Of a stretch of 64,000 bases of DNA, positions 34,622 through 45,414 are shown in pieces; within the stretch, counting starts at the first letter, position 1; each line of letters starts with the position of its first letter. The stretch lies in assembly GCA_031472005.1 (NCBI GenBank), contig PZJY01000001.1, positions 1,178,001 to 1,242,000 on the forward strand. The letters run 5' to 3'. Made by a program: the position numbers and the translations under genes. The stretch is from Tetracladium setigerum (Eukaryota; Ascomycota; Leotiomycetes; Helotiales). The notes under the pieces were generated by a model, which did no database searches, had not been told where the DNA came from, and worked only from the letters and a program-made list of their open reading frames with translations.

Positions 34622-36408
34622 ATGGCGTGGCGGAATAATCACACGCAAGGCTACTACACGAATGAAAACAACGAAAACAACAGTTACGAATATCCGCGAT
34701 CATCACCAGAAAACGAGGAAGAGCAAGAAACTCCGAGTCCCCCACCAAAGGAAAGCATGTCTTCGTGGTTTCAGCGAACTGCTTCCTCGTCGCAGGCGCA
34801 ATTCGCTGCCACGGCATTAGTGAGCGGTGCTGTTGTTGCGGGGGCTATATTTGGATTTCAGCATGTGAGGAGGCAGGAGAGGTTGGAGGATTTGAAGAAT
34901 TCGATACCGGAATTGGGCAAGGAACATAGGGCTGATAAGGTAGGTCCCTTTTTACTGGAGTGGGCAGAAGAAATTCCCGATTGAAAGGGATTTTGGAGAA
35001 TATATGGCTGACAGGAGAAGTGAAGCTTACAAATTTTGGGGCGGCATCACCTTCTTTGCCTTTAAGTAAAGAAGATGAGAGAAGTGCTGCTCTGGCAGCT
35101 AGAGCGCAGAAGGGGGATTATGATGATGGTATTTGGACATTCCCCTAGGATGTCCTCAGTATATTCTAATTAGTGGCAGAGCTCATTCTTGAACAACTGG
35201 CACGAAATCGAGTGTTCCTCACAGACGAAGGATTGAAGAAACTACGAGGCGCATTCGTCGTGGTAGTAGGATGTGGAGGAGTTGGATCACATTGCACATC
35301 AGCTCTCGCTCGATCGGGAGTCACATATATCCGACTCATTGATTTCGATCAGGTCACTCTCTCCTCCTTAAACCGACACTCCGTAGCCACCCTCGCAGAT
35401 GTCGGTACCTCCAAAGTAACCTGCCTCAAAAAGCGACTACAGCAAATTACTCCCTGGGTTCATTTCGATCTTTGCAATGAACTCTTTGCTCCATCAGCAG
35501 CAGATAGGTTACTTGGACCATGGGAAAAGAGGAAACCTGATTTTATCATCGATGCGATCGATAACATCGATAGCAAGGTGGCTCTGTTGGAATATTGCCA
35601 TAAGAATAAGTTGCCTGTCATTTCGGCAATGGGAGCAGGATGCAAATCTGACCCAACTCGAATCTTCATCGGCGATATCTCAACTAGTACTGAAGATCCC
35701 CTCTCTCGCTCTACACGTCGTCGTCTTCGCGCTATTGGAATAACATCTGGAATCCCCGTAGTCTACTCAACCGAAAAACCAGGTCCAGGAAAGGCGCAAT
35801 TACTTCCCCTACCCGAGGAAGAATACGCAAAGGGCTCGGTTGGAGATCTAGGTGTCCTCCCAGATTTCAGAGTCAGGATCCTGCCCGTTCTCGGGACTAT
35901 GCCTGCTGTATTTGGATACACAGTTGCGAACCACGTCATCTTGCAAATTACTGGATATCCGTCTGAATACGTGCCTGCGAAAGGGAGGGAAAAGATGTAC
36001 GACGGCATCCTAGCGCAATTGCAAGGCAACGAGGAGAAATTAATCAGATCTACCCACCCCGGCGAAGATGCACAGGGTTTGAAACTTGCGCTCTCGGTTG
36101 GTGATGTAGGATACATAGTTGAAGAAGTCTACAAAGGAAGAAGCGCAATCAGCGGTATTCCAACCCGCTTGGCTTTAGTGAGGTGGAGGAAGCCGACGGA
36201 AAGCGTGCTTGATCTGAGAGTGGAGGGCCAGAAGAGAAGTACGCTGCGATTTAGGGACTTGGTATGTATGACCAAGGAAGAGGCAGTTGTGCATGAGAGA
36301 GAGGTGGTGAGAGGAGGGCAGACTCCGGAGCAGTTGTATGATAGTGAGATTGTGGAGGGGATTGAGGGGAGGATAAAGGAGGAAATTGGGTTTGAGAAAT
36401 ATCGGTGA
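34622..36408 (+). CDS. tcd1: tRNA threonylcarbamoyladenosine dehydratase (Tcd1/Tcd2, TcdA family)
   Basis: An E1-like enzyme that cyclises t6A37 of ANN-decoding tRNAs to ct6A using ATP. Exons are 34622-34939, 35026-35128 and 35180-36408 (549 residues). A hydrophobic segment near residues 60-80 (FAATALVSGAVVAGAIFGF) matches the mitochondrial outer-membrane anchor of yeast Tcd proteins. The E1 fold begins ELILEQLARNRVFLTDEGLK; the ATP-binding glycine loop is VVVGCGGVGSHCTSALARSG; then IRLIDFDQVTLSSLNRH, FIIDAIDNIDSKVALLEYC and SAMGAGCKSDPTRI. Intron 1 splices at GTGAAG|CTT to give KLTNFGAASPS, a conserved block. The frame is intact. Which of the yeast paralogues it matches is not determined. 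Confidence 0.92.
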
Positions 36409-36899
36409 GAGAGATTTGTTTGTATAATATAACGTAAAAACAAATTCCACTTTGATCCAATCGTATCATTCGAGTGATGTGCAATATTCGGGAATCTATA
36501 TTGCGTCGGTCTGTGAGAAATCACCTCATTACCATACCCTCAATTTTATGAATATGTCTCTCTTAAAAGATAGATCATGGGAATTTCTAAACCTGCTGAA
36601 CAATCACACTCTTTTCCTTTTCTAAATCCCGTTGTAGGTAAGCTAAGGCCGAATGTTGAGCCGTCTCTTAAATAATTCCCACAAAAGTGAGACTTCCCGT
36701 TCGCGCATTTGACATTCGGAGGGCGTGGTGCACACGTGCAAGATCTGAAAGTGGAAGGAGGGTCTACACGCAGTTATCACATATAAATTCATTTACCCCT
36801 CCTCATATTTTTAACTCCCTTTTCTCTTGAAAGAATAGTCATTGTCCCTTCCAAACCAACAATCTTTCCTCAAGGTGAACTTTGAACAGAAAAGCAGAT
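36409..36899. promoter_or_regulatory. promoter region of the GST-like gene
   Basis: About 490 bases. A TATAAA lies at 36782-36787, about 115 bases before the ATG at 36900. A CACGTG E-box is at 36733-36738. Further upstream is presumably the TCD 3' end. Confidence 0.5.
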
Positions 36900-37934
36900 A
36901 TGACAGAAACAGGTCTCATTACCTTTTCACTCAACGGGGAGAAACCTCTTTATCACCTCCTTGGTACCGCAACCAGATACTCAGGTATGTGACTTATGGA
37001 TTCGTAAATTACTTCTATGGAGTAATAAAAACCTAAAAGCTCACAACGAATCCCAGGATGGACCGCCCGCGTCGTGACAATACTTGAATATTTCAAAATC
37101 CCCTACACAGCAACCTATATTCCCATGCACACCGTAAATATCTCCCCCCCTCCTCTCAAGTTAAAAACATCTAATCTCCAGACCAGGTCAAATCCCACTC
37201 CCCCTCAGGCCTCATCCCCCTCCTCACTCCCCTCACCCTCACCCCTACCATCCGCATCAACGACTCCCTCGCCATTCTTGAATTTCTCGCCGAGACCCAT
37301 CCCCTCCTTCCCCTGTGGCCTTCAAACAACATCCTCCGTGCAAAAGCGAGATCAGCAGTGGCTGAGATGCACTCAGGCTTTTCGGAGTTGAGGAGTACCT
37401 ACCATTCTAGTTTTGTGGGGAGGTATGAGGGGAATGTTCCGATTACCGAGAAGGCGAGGAAGGAGGTCGATAGGGTGCTGAGAATTTGGGGAGAGTTGAG
37501 GAATTTGACGAGGGAGGTGTTGGGGGAGAAAGGGGAGAAGGATGAGGGTTGGTTGTGTGGGGGGTTTGGGATTGTGGATGTGTTTTTTGGCCGGTTTTGT
37601 GGGTGAGTGTTTTTGTTGATTTCTTCTTGAACCTCTTCTTTTCTGTGTGTGTGGTTTTATTTGAAGAGGTTTTTTGTTTTTCAAAGGAAGAGGAGAGTTG
37701 ACGTAAATACAGAGACTTCGTTCATATAATCTCCCGCTTGGAAGCGCAACTCCGGATGCGTTGGAGTGGATGAGGAAGATGTGGAGTGAACCTACTTTGA
37801 AGGAGTTAGGCAAGGATTATATAAAGCAGGTTGGAGATGAGACGACGAGATTGGTGCAGTATGATGATGTTTTTAAGGGGGTTGAGGGGGTAAGTTATGG
37901 GGAGTTTGATGAGAATTGGGTTTTTGGTGGGTAG
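36900..37934 (+). CDS. glutathione S-transferase-like protein
   Basis: Exons are 36900-36984, 37057-37133, 37187-37602 and 37715-37934 (265 residues). The N-terminal thioredoxin-like half reads YSGWTARVVTILEYFKIPYT, the cis-proline region SGLIPLLTP, and then INDSLAILEFLAETHP. The helical half contains RAKARSAVAEMHSGFSELR and, across the last junction, LRSYNLPLGSATPDALEWMR. The Ser in RYSGW occupies the usual position of the catalytic Ser/Cys. Introns were placed to restore these blocks; the third junction (37602/37715) has a good GTGAGT donor. It is the first gene of a possible catabolic group with the esterase, regulator and monooxygenase that follow. Confidence 0.8.
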
Positions 37935-38495
37935 GGAGTGGAGAGACTTGTGGGAAGAGGAGAGTTTGGAGTGTTGGTTTCTGAGAAAGAGTTGCCTGAG
38001 AATGTCAGCGTATTATTTCGAAAGAGTAGTATGAAACGCTGGGGGCTGCTGGCTGCAAGAATGTGTCAGTATGATATTCTGAAAAGGTTCCGTGTATCTT
38101 CAAAATTCAGAGGTTTGTCGTCTCATAACTGAACCGACGATAAATTTAATTTTATGATGAAATAATTGAGAAATTTGGAATCATGTTTCTTCATTTCTAT
38201 ATACTTGTTATCATAAAATTATAATATTACTATCACACTGTAGATCACTTGTTATAGAGCAGTAAAGTGGTTGTTTTGAGAGTGATGTGACACTGTGTGA
38301 GGCGTTCACAAAAGGTGATGAATTGAACTCTTGTCCCTCGTTATTTCACGGGGACACGCGCCAAGAACCGACCCTGATTAGGAATGAGGCCCCGGATGGA
38401 TTAAAGTGGGACTTTATCAGGGGTGGGATTTTAACTGGGATCTCGGTTAACGTCTTTCGCTTAAGACCACCAGCATGGTTTCGAGGCAATCGGCG

Positions 38496-38509
38496 CCCGA
38501 GGCCTCCGA
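38496..38509. promoter_or_regulatory. shared 14-mer CCCGAGGCCTCCGA (esterase promoter copy)
   Basis: It contains CCG-AGGCCT-CCG, two CCG triplets spaced by a palindromic hexamer, the kind of site Zn2Cys6 dimers bind. An identical copy lies at 42525-42538, upstream of the Zn2Cys6 gene. Function is inferred. Confidence 0.4.
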
Positions 38510-38648
38510 ACACTAGACGTGAGTAGGATGTAAGTAGAATATTGATGGATGAGAGGGGAAAACTCAAGGAAGATCCGATGATTAGACTAAACTAGAGAAT
38601 TGATCGGAGAAATAGAGCGAAGGGAGGTGCTGGGCCAAAAAAAAAGGA

Positions 38649-38656
38649 TATATAAA
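38649..38656 (+). promoter_or_regulatory. TATA box, esterase promoter
   Basis: TATATAAA, about 155 bases upstream of the ATG at 38810. Confidence 0.55.
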
Positions 38657-38809
38657 TCGACACCGTTCGTGCTACCATCTTTTACTTCACCACCAAATCC
38701 TCGTCGAATCTTCCACTAAGTAATTCCAGCTATTTGGATATCTGGTAGATGCCAACCTCGAATCCTCACATACATAGAGAAAGCGCTTACACATCATTTC
38801 ACAGCTGCC

Positions 38810-39847
38810 ATGCCTCGACCTTCCGTCCAGTCGGACTTCATTGTCCCAGCTGCCCTCTTCGCTCCGGCTGCCATTCCTCCTTCAAGTTCTACCTTTGATG
38901 ACGCTATCAAAGTCGCTATGGCTGATGTTCCCAAGTGGCAGGATGTCGGCGTGAGCCGGTACAGAGAGATGTGGGATAATGGCGAATTTCCCGTCAAGCC
39001 AGTTCGCCTCGATTGTGCGAGCGACATCTTCATACCCTCCCGCGAGCCAGGGCGAGATATTACCTGCCGAGTACTAGAACCGCAGAACGTAACGCCTCTG
39101 AAGGGTGTCTTCATGCATATCCATGGCGGAGGCTGGTGTATGGGGAATCCCGGCGATCAAGACTCATGGTTACAAACCATTGCTGATACAACGGCGCTGG
39201 TTGTGGTCAGCGTTGGCTACCGACTCGCCCCCGAACACCCAGGCCCAGCTGGCGACGAGGATTGCTTCGATACAGCGGAGTGGCTTATCTTTAACGCACG
39301 GGAGCGGTTTGGCACTGAGCTCGCATTTATTGGTGGTGAGAGCGCTGGTGGGCACTTGAGCCTCGTAACTGCCCTGCATCTCCTGTCTCACGCGAAAGCA
39401 GAGATTCGAGATTTCAATTTGTCTGGGGGCCTGCTTCTACTCTTCGGATGCTACGACCTAGGCTCTACGCCATCGCAGATTCATCACCGCTTGGCGTCAG
39501 GAAACGAGCAGGAACAGCTCGCGAACCTCTACCAGCCGGGCGTGACAGGCGACGCGTGGAAAAATCCCAAAATCTCGCCTTTGTACGTGGATTTGGAGGG
39601 CTTTAGAAAATCCGATGGAATCAATAGCCGACTTCCACCAGCGCTGTTCATTGTTGGGACGAAGGACTTTTTGCTTGATGATACCATCTTCATGTCTGCG
39701 AAGTGGCAGATGGCGGGCGGAGAGGCCGTTGTCAAGATATTTCCCGGCGCGACGCACGGATTCATCGCATTCCCACCGGAGAAAGTTCCAAGTGCGAAGT
39801 CAGGAATGGATAGCTTATTTGCTTTCATCAATTCTAGAGCCGGTTGA
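38810..39847 (+). CDS. alpha/beta-hydrolase-3 (hormone-sensitive lipase family) esterase
   Basis: An intronless 345-residue hydrolase. It has the HSL-family oxyanion motif HGGGW (MHIHGGGWCMGNPGDQDSW), the nucleophile elbow GGESAGGHL, the acid in FIVGTKDFLLDD and the histidine in FPGATHGFIAFP, so the catalytic triad is complete. No signal peptide is seen, suggesting a cytosolic enzyme acting on short-chain or aromatic esters. It lies convergent to the Zn2Cys6 gene, with 247 bases between stop codons, and carries the shared CCGAGGCCTCCG element in its promoter. The substrate cannot be named from sequence. Confidence 0.9.
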   Translation: MPRPSVQSDFIVPAALFAPAAIPPSSSTFDDAIKVAMADVPKWQDVGVSRYREMWDNGEFPVKPVRLDCASDIFIPSREPGRDITCRVLEPQNVTPLKGVFMHIHGGGWCMGNPGDQDSWLQTIADTTALVVVSVGYRLAPEHPGPAGDEDCFDTAEWLIFNARERFGTELAFIGGESAGGHLSLVTALHLLSHAKAEIRDFNLSGGLLLLFGCYDLGSTPSQIHHRLASGNEQEQLANLYQPGVTGDAWKNPKISPLYVDLEGFRKSDGINSRLPPALFIVGTKDFLLDDTIFMSAKWQMAGGEAVVKIFPGATHGFIAFPPEKVPSAKSGMDSLFAFINSRAG

Positions 39848-40094
39848 TTGGACTGCCTGCATGGTTTGGTCTTCCCATTTACACGAACATGGTTCTCGCA
39901 GAGGGGTGATAAGTCCTTCCATGAATATCTACCGATCGTTGCGTTTCATTGAGTTGTAAAGTAGTGCTCACTCAAAATATTGTGCACCATTACCATAAAA
40001 ATAGAATGCAATTATCAGATATGTGTTTGATCCGCGACTTTGATCAATAATGAGAATGTTCCTCTCCATTGGCAGTTCGAATTTGCCATCCATT

Positions 40095-42468
40095 TTAGTT
40101 TTCCGGGAAGGAATCCCCCAAAAATGACAACATGTCTCTTGCATCACCAGCTCCAAGACCAAGGTTCCATTCGTCCAGCAACTCTGGCCAACTTCCATCT
40201 GCGAGCGTCATATCATCCTCGGAGATAAGAAGGTTGCTCTCCATATTATTCGTACCACTTGTTTGTGTAGCCCAATCGTTCTCGCGAGTCTGGCGAGCGT
40301 CGGTCAAACGGGCCTTTGCGGCCTGACAAAAAGTGCTACACACACTGTATAATTTTGCCACACCTTGGGAGTGGCCAGCCGCAAGTTTAAGAGATTGTAC
40401 TACTCTTTCCAGAAGTCTGAAGTCTTCTTCGCATGCTTCAGCTACTGTGTAGCCGAAAACAACGAGAAATGGTACGAAGGGACAGAACAATAACGTCCTA
40501 CTATGATTAGCGGAGCAGCATATCTCAAGGCAAGGCGAATTACCAATGAATCAAAAGCTTCCACGACTCCCCTTTATCAATATCTATAGCTTCCCAAGCT
40601 TTGCAATGCAGATGGAGAACGGTGCGAGCCGTAGACAGGCATTCATCGCTATATCGCAAGGGATGCATATCCTGCTTCGGAGTTATCATCTTGAAAACCA
40701 AAGTAAGAACCGAGTAGAAGATAAGGTCGAACGCATCGAATGGGTCAGCTGCCCCGGAGCTGGCGCATAGGAACCTCGGTCTGCCTGAGCCTATTAGTAA
40801 GTAAGAAATTGCACCAATGTAAAGCCAAAATAAAAGCTTACACTTAATAATCTGTCGCGAATCTTCAGTAACTTTTGTGCAAGCACTCGTGCCAACTTTT
40901 CTTTGGATTCCGAGGCTTCCAACTGAGCTCGGCCAGAGTAGAGTTGCTGGTATATCTCACCTCGTATCTCCGCCATATCTAGCCAAGCGAAAAACATGGG
41001 TCCGAAAGATACATCAACATCACCGGGACAACTTGGCCTTGCCGTGGTGATATCATAGTCTTGCAAAGTCGGACATCTGCCAAAGTTCAATGCAAAGGTT
41101 TTGTCGAAGGCGTAGATATACCAGAATGCGAGTCGTTTCTGGCGGACATAAATGCTCGTGAAGTCATCTGGCAGACGATGGTAGCCTGCGTCTTGGCATA
41201 AAATCGCAGCGTGCGATATAAAACTCCAGGCTAGGGAGTGGCTGAACGACTCTGTACGCAATGATGCCTGGTCAGTTATCAGTTGAGTGTACTGACAAGA
41301 TTCAGGAAGGCCAGACCAAAAGCAGCAGAGCAACTATGTTCTCAAAAATTGGCTCTAGATTCATCTTCAAATAACGGATGGCCACGTCTACATTCGCTAT
41401 GCACATTAAAATGCCGTTGGCGACGAGTGTAGCATCAAAGCCTTGCGTAGTAGTGATGTCGCTGCTGAGGTCTCGAAAGAGATTACACAGGCCCAAGTTA
41501 ACTATTATGACAACGCTGACTGAACATTCATCTGTTGGGAAATACATTTTCTGGCACATGTCGTTGAATTTAGCAATGGGGAAGAACGGGTAATCTCTGA
41601 AAAATCGTTGCGTGTTGCCTAATTAAATCCAGCTATAATCAGCATATATTTACGTGATACCAAAAACATAATTGGCATACTTTTCGCATATCTCAGGACT
41701 TTCAGCACAAGGTCTGCTGGTGGCATCGAAAGGCTTTTCAATTCTGCACTGACATCGCTGCTGTTTGTTCCTTCAGTTGTTCCTGAAAAGTCGCGGTCTA
41801 CTGCTTGTCGAAGTGTAGCCGATGCTTCTCTCTCACTTTTCGAGAGTAGCGATCCACTGAGGGCGGTTTCATATGCTCCACTGGCATGTTTCGAGAGTGC
41901 TGCGAACGAAGACTCGCCTTGGAATGAGGTGCTGATATCGATATTATGGGAACTGCTAGGGCTATCCGTGAGAATCACATGCGGAGCATGCGTGCTTGGG
42001 GAGTAGGACGAGGATGTTGTAATATAATGTCCCGAATTGGCGATGAACTTTTGCAAAGTTCCCTCTATGCTTGAGAGTCGTTCATTAATGCTGGAAATTT
42101 CTCGTTCGCTTTGTACAACTCAGCCCTGAAGCATTTACACTTGGCCCTGTGTGCACAAGTAGTGGAACTCACTAACGGCTAGAAATCAGGACTCGCTGCC
42201 TCTTTTCGAGAGGGACTTTCGTACTTCGACAAGGAATTTGCGAAGCTCTACATGTCGCGCATGGTGACCCTCTGTCACACTTAATCTGGACTTCGAGTCA
42301 GCAGCGAGACTGCTCTGGGCATACAAGATCGGCAAGGCGACGGTATTTTCTCACCTTCCTTGCCCGGCACGCATCACACTGGATGATGTCAGTATGCATT
42401 TGACCAAATATGTGAAAAGATCTTACCACTTGGACCTGCAAGACGCATTGCTCAGGTCCCACCTCCAT
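40095..42468 (-). CDS. Zn2Cys6 fungal-specific transcription factor
   Basis: Eight exons: 42468-42427, 42378-42355, 42285-42177, 42118-41681, 41618-41317, 41267-40844, 40790-40544 and 40497-40095 (662 residues). The binuclear cluster is built across two junctions: VCDACRARK|IKCDRGSP then CATCRASQIPC, with all six cysteines. A short coiled coil follows (EREISSINERLSSIEGTLQK). The fungal_trans domain shows SLAWSFISHAAILCQDAGYH and LAFWYIYAFDKTFALNFGRC. The C-terminus is acidic (WPELLDEWNLGLGAGDARDM). Junctions were chosen to give GT...AG ends and keep the family blocks in frame. It starts 248 bases downstream of the monooxygenase stop on the same strand, so it may regulate its neighbours. Confidence 0.9.
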
Positions 42469-42524
42469 GATCGAGGATAATTAGAAGGTTGAGAGGTGTG
42501 AACAAGAGTATGGTAAAGTCGGGC

Positions 42525-42538
42525 CCCGAGGCCTCCGA
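42525..42538. promoter_or_regulatory. shared 14-mer CCCGAGGCCTCCGA (regulator promoter copy)
   Basis: Identical to 38496-38509 and only about 60 bases upstream of the regulator's ATG, as expected for an autoregulatory operator. It has the same CCG-N6-CCG arrangement. Confidence 0.4.
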
Positions 42539-42716
42539 GAGTCCCACACTAACGAAGCTTTGATGGTGGTCTTTCGGCACCAATGCTCTTTTCGGCCTTG
42601 TGCATTCGGGATGGGGAGGGCACCTGGTTCAGAGCGCTGAGCCGCTCACAGCAGTCAGCTTCATGCTGTGCTCAAGTCAGGTGATATCCATTTCTTGTGA
42701 CAATTACCTTGCTTCA

Positions 42717-44841
42717 TCAGTCCAAGATTTGAGAGGGCGCCTCCCACGGCTGATCAACAACCCACAACCGTTTCTCTTTGGGATACTCTTGATTGAGAGG
42801 CGGAAAAACGGTCGAGTTGACATTGGATATTGCAGGCTGAACGTATTTGTGAAAGGCCTTTTGCCCTGTTACAACCAGCAAGATTTCTTCCGTCAAGTCT
42901 CGGTCTGGCATAGTTTGTCCTCTCCACACAACATGGGCCTAGAAAGTAACATTGTCAGCTCATATCAACATATTCGTACGGGCTTCGTAGAGTATATGTG
43001 ATACGGGATTGAAACCTACGTCTGCTCTGATTAACACCAAATTATATCCCCAGATCTGAGCCGCATGATCTTCATTTTCCAGTACAGCGGTCTTAAGTGG
43101 TATGTTCATCTCCGCTGCAACCTCTTGGAACACATTCGAACTGACAACAGCACGATCAAATGAAACCAAAGTCCACTCCGGGCCAAAAGAATCAAAAGTA
43201 CTCGTCTTTCCACCCCTCAAAAAAACGTGTGGGGCTCTCATCCCCGGATAAGTCGACGGAGTGTATCGTTTAAATTCCCACTCCGGCTCCGTCTCCTCAT
43301 CCTCCCCCCAAATAACAGCTGATCTATATCTCGAATCAAGCTCAATGCCTCTATCTTCACACTCCGACCCCGAAGCATCTAATTGCTCTTTAATCTTCTT
43401 CCTCAGTTCTTCCCCCTCGGCTGACATGAAGAAGTCAGGACCGCTTTCAGCATACCACGTGGAACGAGGAAAATGCTCGGCAACATGGCGACTACATCTT
43501 TCTAGTCGTCGAATCATGGTAGGGCGTTGTTCATCTTCGTAAGATTGGAGGAGAAGTTTTGAACCGCCGTAGGATTTGTGGATGGCGGAGAGACGCCAGG
43601 AGAGGGCGAGTGCATCTTCAATGCCGCTATTCATGCCGTAGCCACCGTGGGGTGGGTTTCGGTGGGCTTTGACAGGCAAATATCACCGTCAGACTTTTGA
43701 TACGTGGATGAGTAAGAGGAAGGGAAACTAAACTCACCAGCATCACCAGCGAGGAGAACCCTCCCACCGGGTGACAGGTAGCGCTCTGCAATTGCAAAGT
43801 TGGGGCGCCAAGGACTGAATACTAATATCTCGTCAATCTTGAAGCGATACGGCATACCAGCTCCTCCAAAGGCTTTGTAAACCCACTCTGCGGGGTCGAT
43901 CTTGGAGACGTCTTGGTCTAGGCTGTCAAGTGCCATGTGAACGGTGAAAGTTTCGTGCTCATCTTGATCAATGATAAATCCGTCAAATGGAGGGAACATG
44001 TGCCAGAATCGACCGAAAGGACGGAGTTTGGCTAGCTCTTGCGAGCGGAAGTGAACGAGGAACATTGCAATTGGCCTGAATAATTTTGTTAGCTTTTTAT
44101 GCTTAGCGAAAAGAGAAAAATTTAGGTTGCCTACGATGGACTTCCGAAGAGTTTGATGCCAGTGTTTTTTCGAACTTTGCTTCCCCCGCCGTCGGCACCA
44201 ACGAGATACTTGCTGTATACAGTATGTGTCTTCTTGGTCACATCGATAAAGATTGACTCAACCCCATCGGCAGTTTCTTTATGAGATATATATTTCCAGC
44301 CAAATCGACTGTCAACAGATGGTTGAAGGAGACATTTTTCTTTCAGCCAAGCCTCCAAAACTATTTGAGAGCATCTCTGAGGTGGTTCAGCGGGGTGCGA
44401 ACCATCGTTATTTTTAGCGTAGATCTTGCGAAGTGTGTCATTAGATGGTAGTGGCTACGATTGTCAGCCAGGTAAAACCCATCATTCATGCAAATGCAGT
44501 CGCAACTCAATATCGCCTACCCATTTAGTTATGAGATGTCCCTCTGCGCCACAACTGCTGTAGAATATACTATCAGAAGTATGCTCCTCACCAACAGAAG
44601 CTTTCTGAGCTCGAAGAGAGTCCGCAATGCCCATCAATCTGAAAATTTCCATTGTTCGGCAGTTCGCGTAGTCCATCTTTGGCCATTTTGTGGTCTCGGT
44701 TGCTTGCTCGGCAAGTAAACATGGCGTTCCGAGGCGTGAGAGTGCGAACGCTGTGAGAAGACCAACAGGTCCAGCGCCGACGATAACAATAGGGGCTTCT
44801 ATTCTGGTTTGGTCATTGGAAGGTTCTGAAGCGTCACCCAT
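42717..44841 (-). CDS. group A FAD-dependent monooxygenase (PHBH/phenol hydroxylase type)
   Basis: Exons are 44841-44521, 44454-44135, 44075-43738, 43666-43020 and 42938-42717 (615 residues). It shows the N-terminal dinucleotide fold IVIVGAGPVGLLTAFALSRL, the DG motif LVGADGGGSKVRK, and the FAD ribityl motif GRVLLAGDAAHRNPPHGGYG followed by MNSGIEDALALSWRL. The thioredoxin-like tail holds WTLVSFDRAVVSS and LVLIRAD|AHVVWRGQ. Length and layout resemble chlorophenol and phenol 2-monooxygenases, which hydroxylate aromatic rings using NAD(P)H and O2. The substrate here is not determined. A TATATAA at 44935-44941 lies about 95 bases upstream. It sits next to a Zn2Cys6 regulator and near an esterase and a GST-like gene. 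Confidence 0.9.
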
Positions 44842-44934
44842 TTTGGAGGTGGAGGAAACGAAGGATGGAGAGGGAGAATAAGATTTTGAAGATAAGCTTG
44901 AATAGGTACAGAGACACGGTAAGTTATGTAGGTA

Positions 44935-44941
44935 TTATATA
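44935..44941 (-). promoter_or_regulatory. TATA box, FAD monooxygenase promoter
   Basis: TATATAA on the minus strand, about 95 bases upstream of the ATG at 44841. Confidence 0.5.
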
Positions 44942-45414
44942 CATAAGGAAAATGATTGCACGTTGATGGTAATCCTAGGCACCGTGGTTTCGTTGGCTCT
45001 GGATACGACAAGCTGACGAGAGCAAAGCCGCAAGAAATCCAGCGGAATCTGGCTGAAATCTAGAGAAGGTATTCGAGATGTGGGTTTTGTGTCTAGCTAC
45101 CTACCTACGCCGGTTCCTAAGGTATTTTTGAACTGATCATATGTAGAAAGCTACTCATTAGTTCTGTTGATTATATTTATTTACTCTTTAAGCGAGAGTT
45201 GAAGGGGACAACAGACAGACTTTGGCGAATCATGCGTATGTGATCACGTGCTGTATCCGAGTCGTGCATCCCGCACGCGAGAGGGAGCTCCACGCATTCT
45301 CGATGAGGGACAGCAAGACGAGACAGACGAGACAGACGCAGACAGCTCTCTCCCTCTGCAAGTCGACAACACCATTCCATCCGCAAGCGAAGACGAATTT
45401 GCAGCTGGCTCATC
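44942..45414. other. divergent promoter region, monooxygenase / EMC1
   Basis: About 470 bases. It contains CTACCTACCTACG near 45097 and a TGATCACGTG-like sequence near 45240. I see no extra copy of the CCGAGGCCTCCG element here. Confidence 0.45.

Larger units (their letters stand above)
37935..38809. promoter_or_regulatory. intergenic and promoter region of the HSL-type esterase
   Basis: About 875 bases. The first 300 are very AT-rich. The downstream part contains the 14-mer described separately at 38496-38509 and a TATATAAA box at 38649-38656, about 155 bases before the ATG. Small open frames have no recognisable content. Confidence 0.5.

Noticed and set aside
38280..38530. GC-rich block with small open frame, possible remnant of a mobile element
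   Set aside because: No terminal repeats, target duplication or transposase-like protein; it is better read as esterase promoter.
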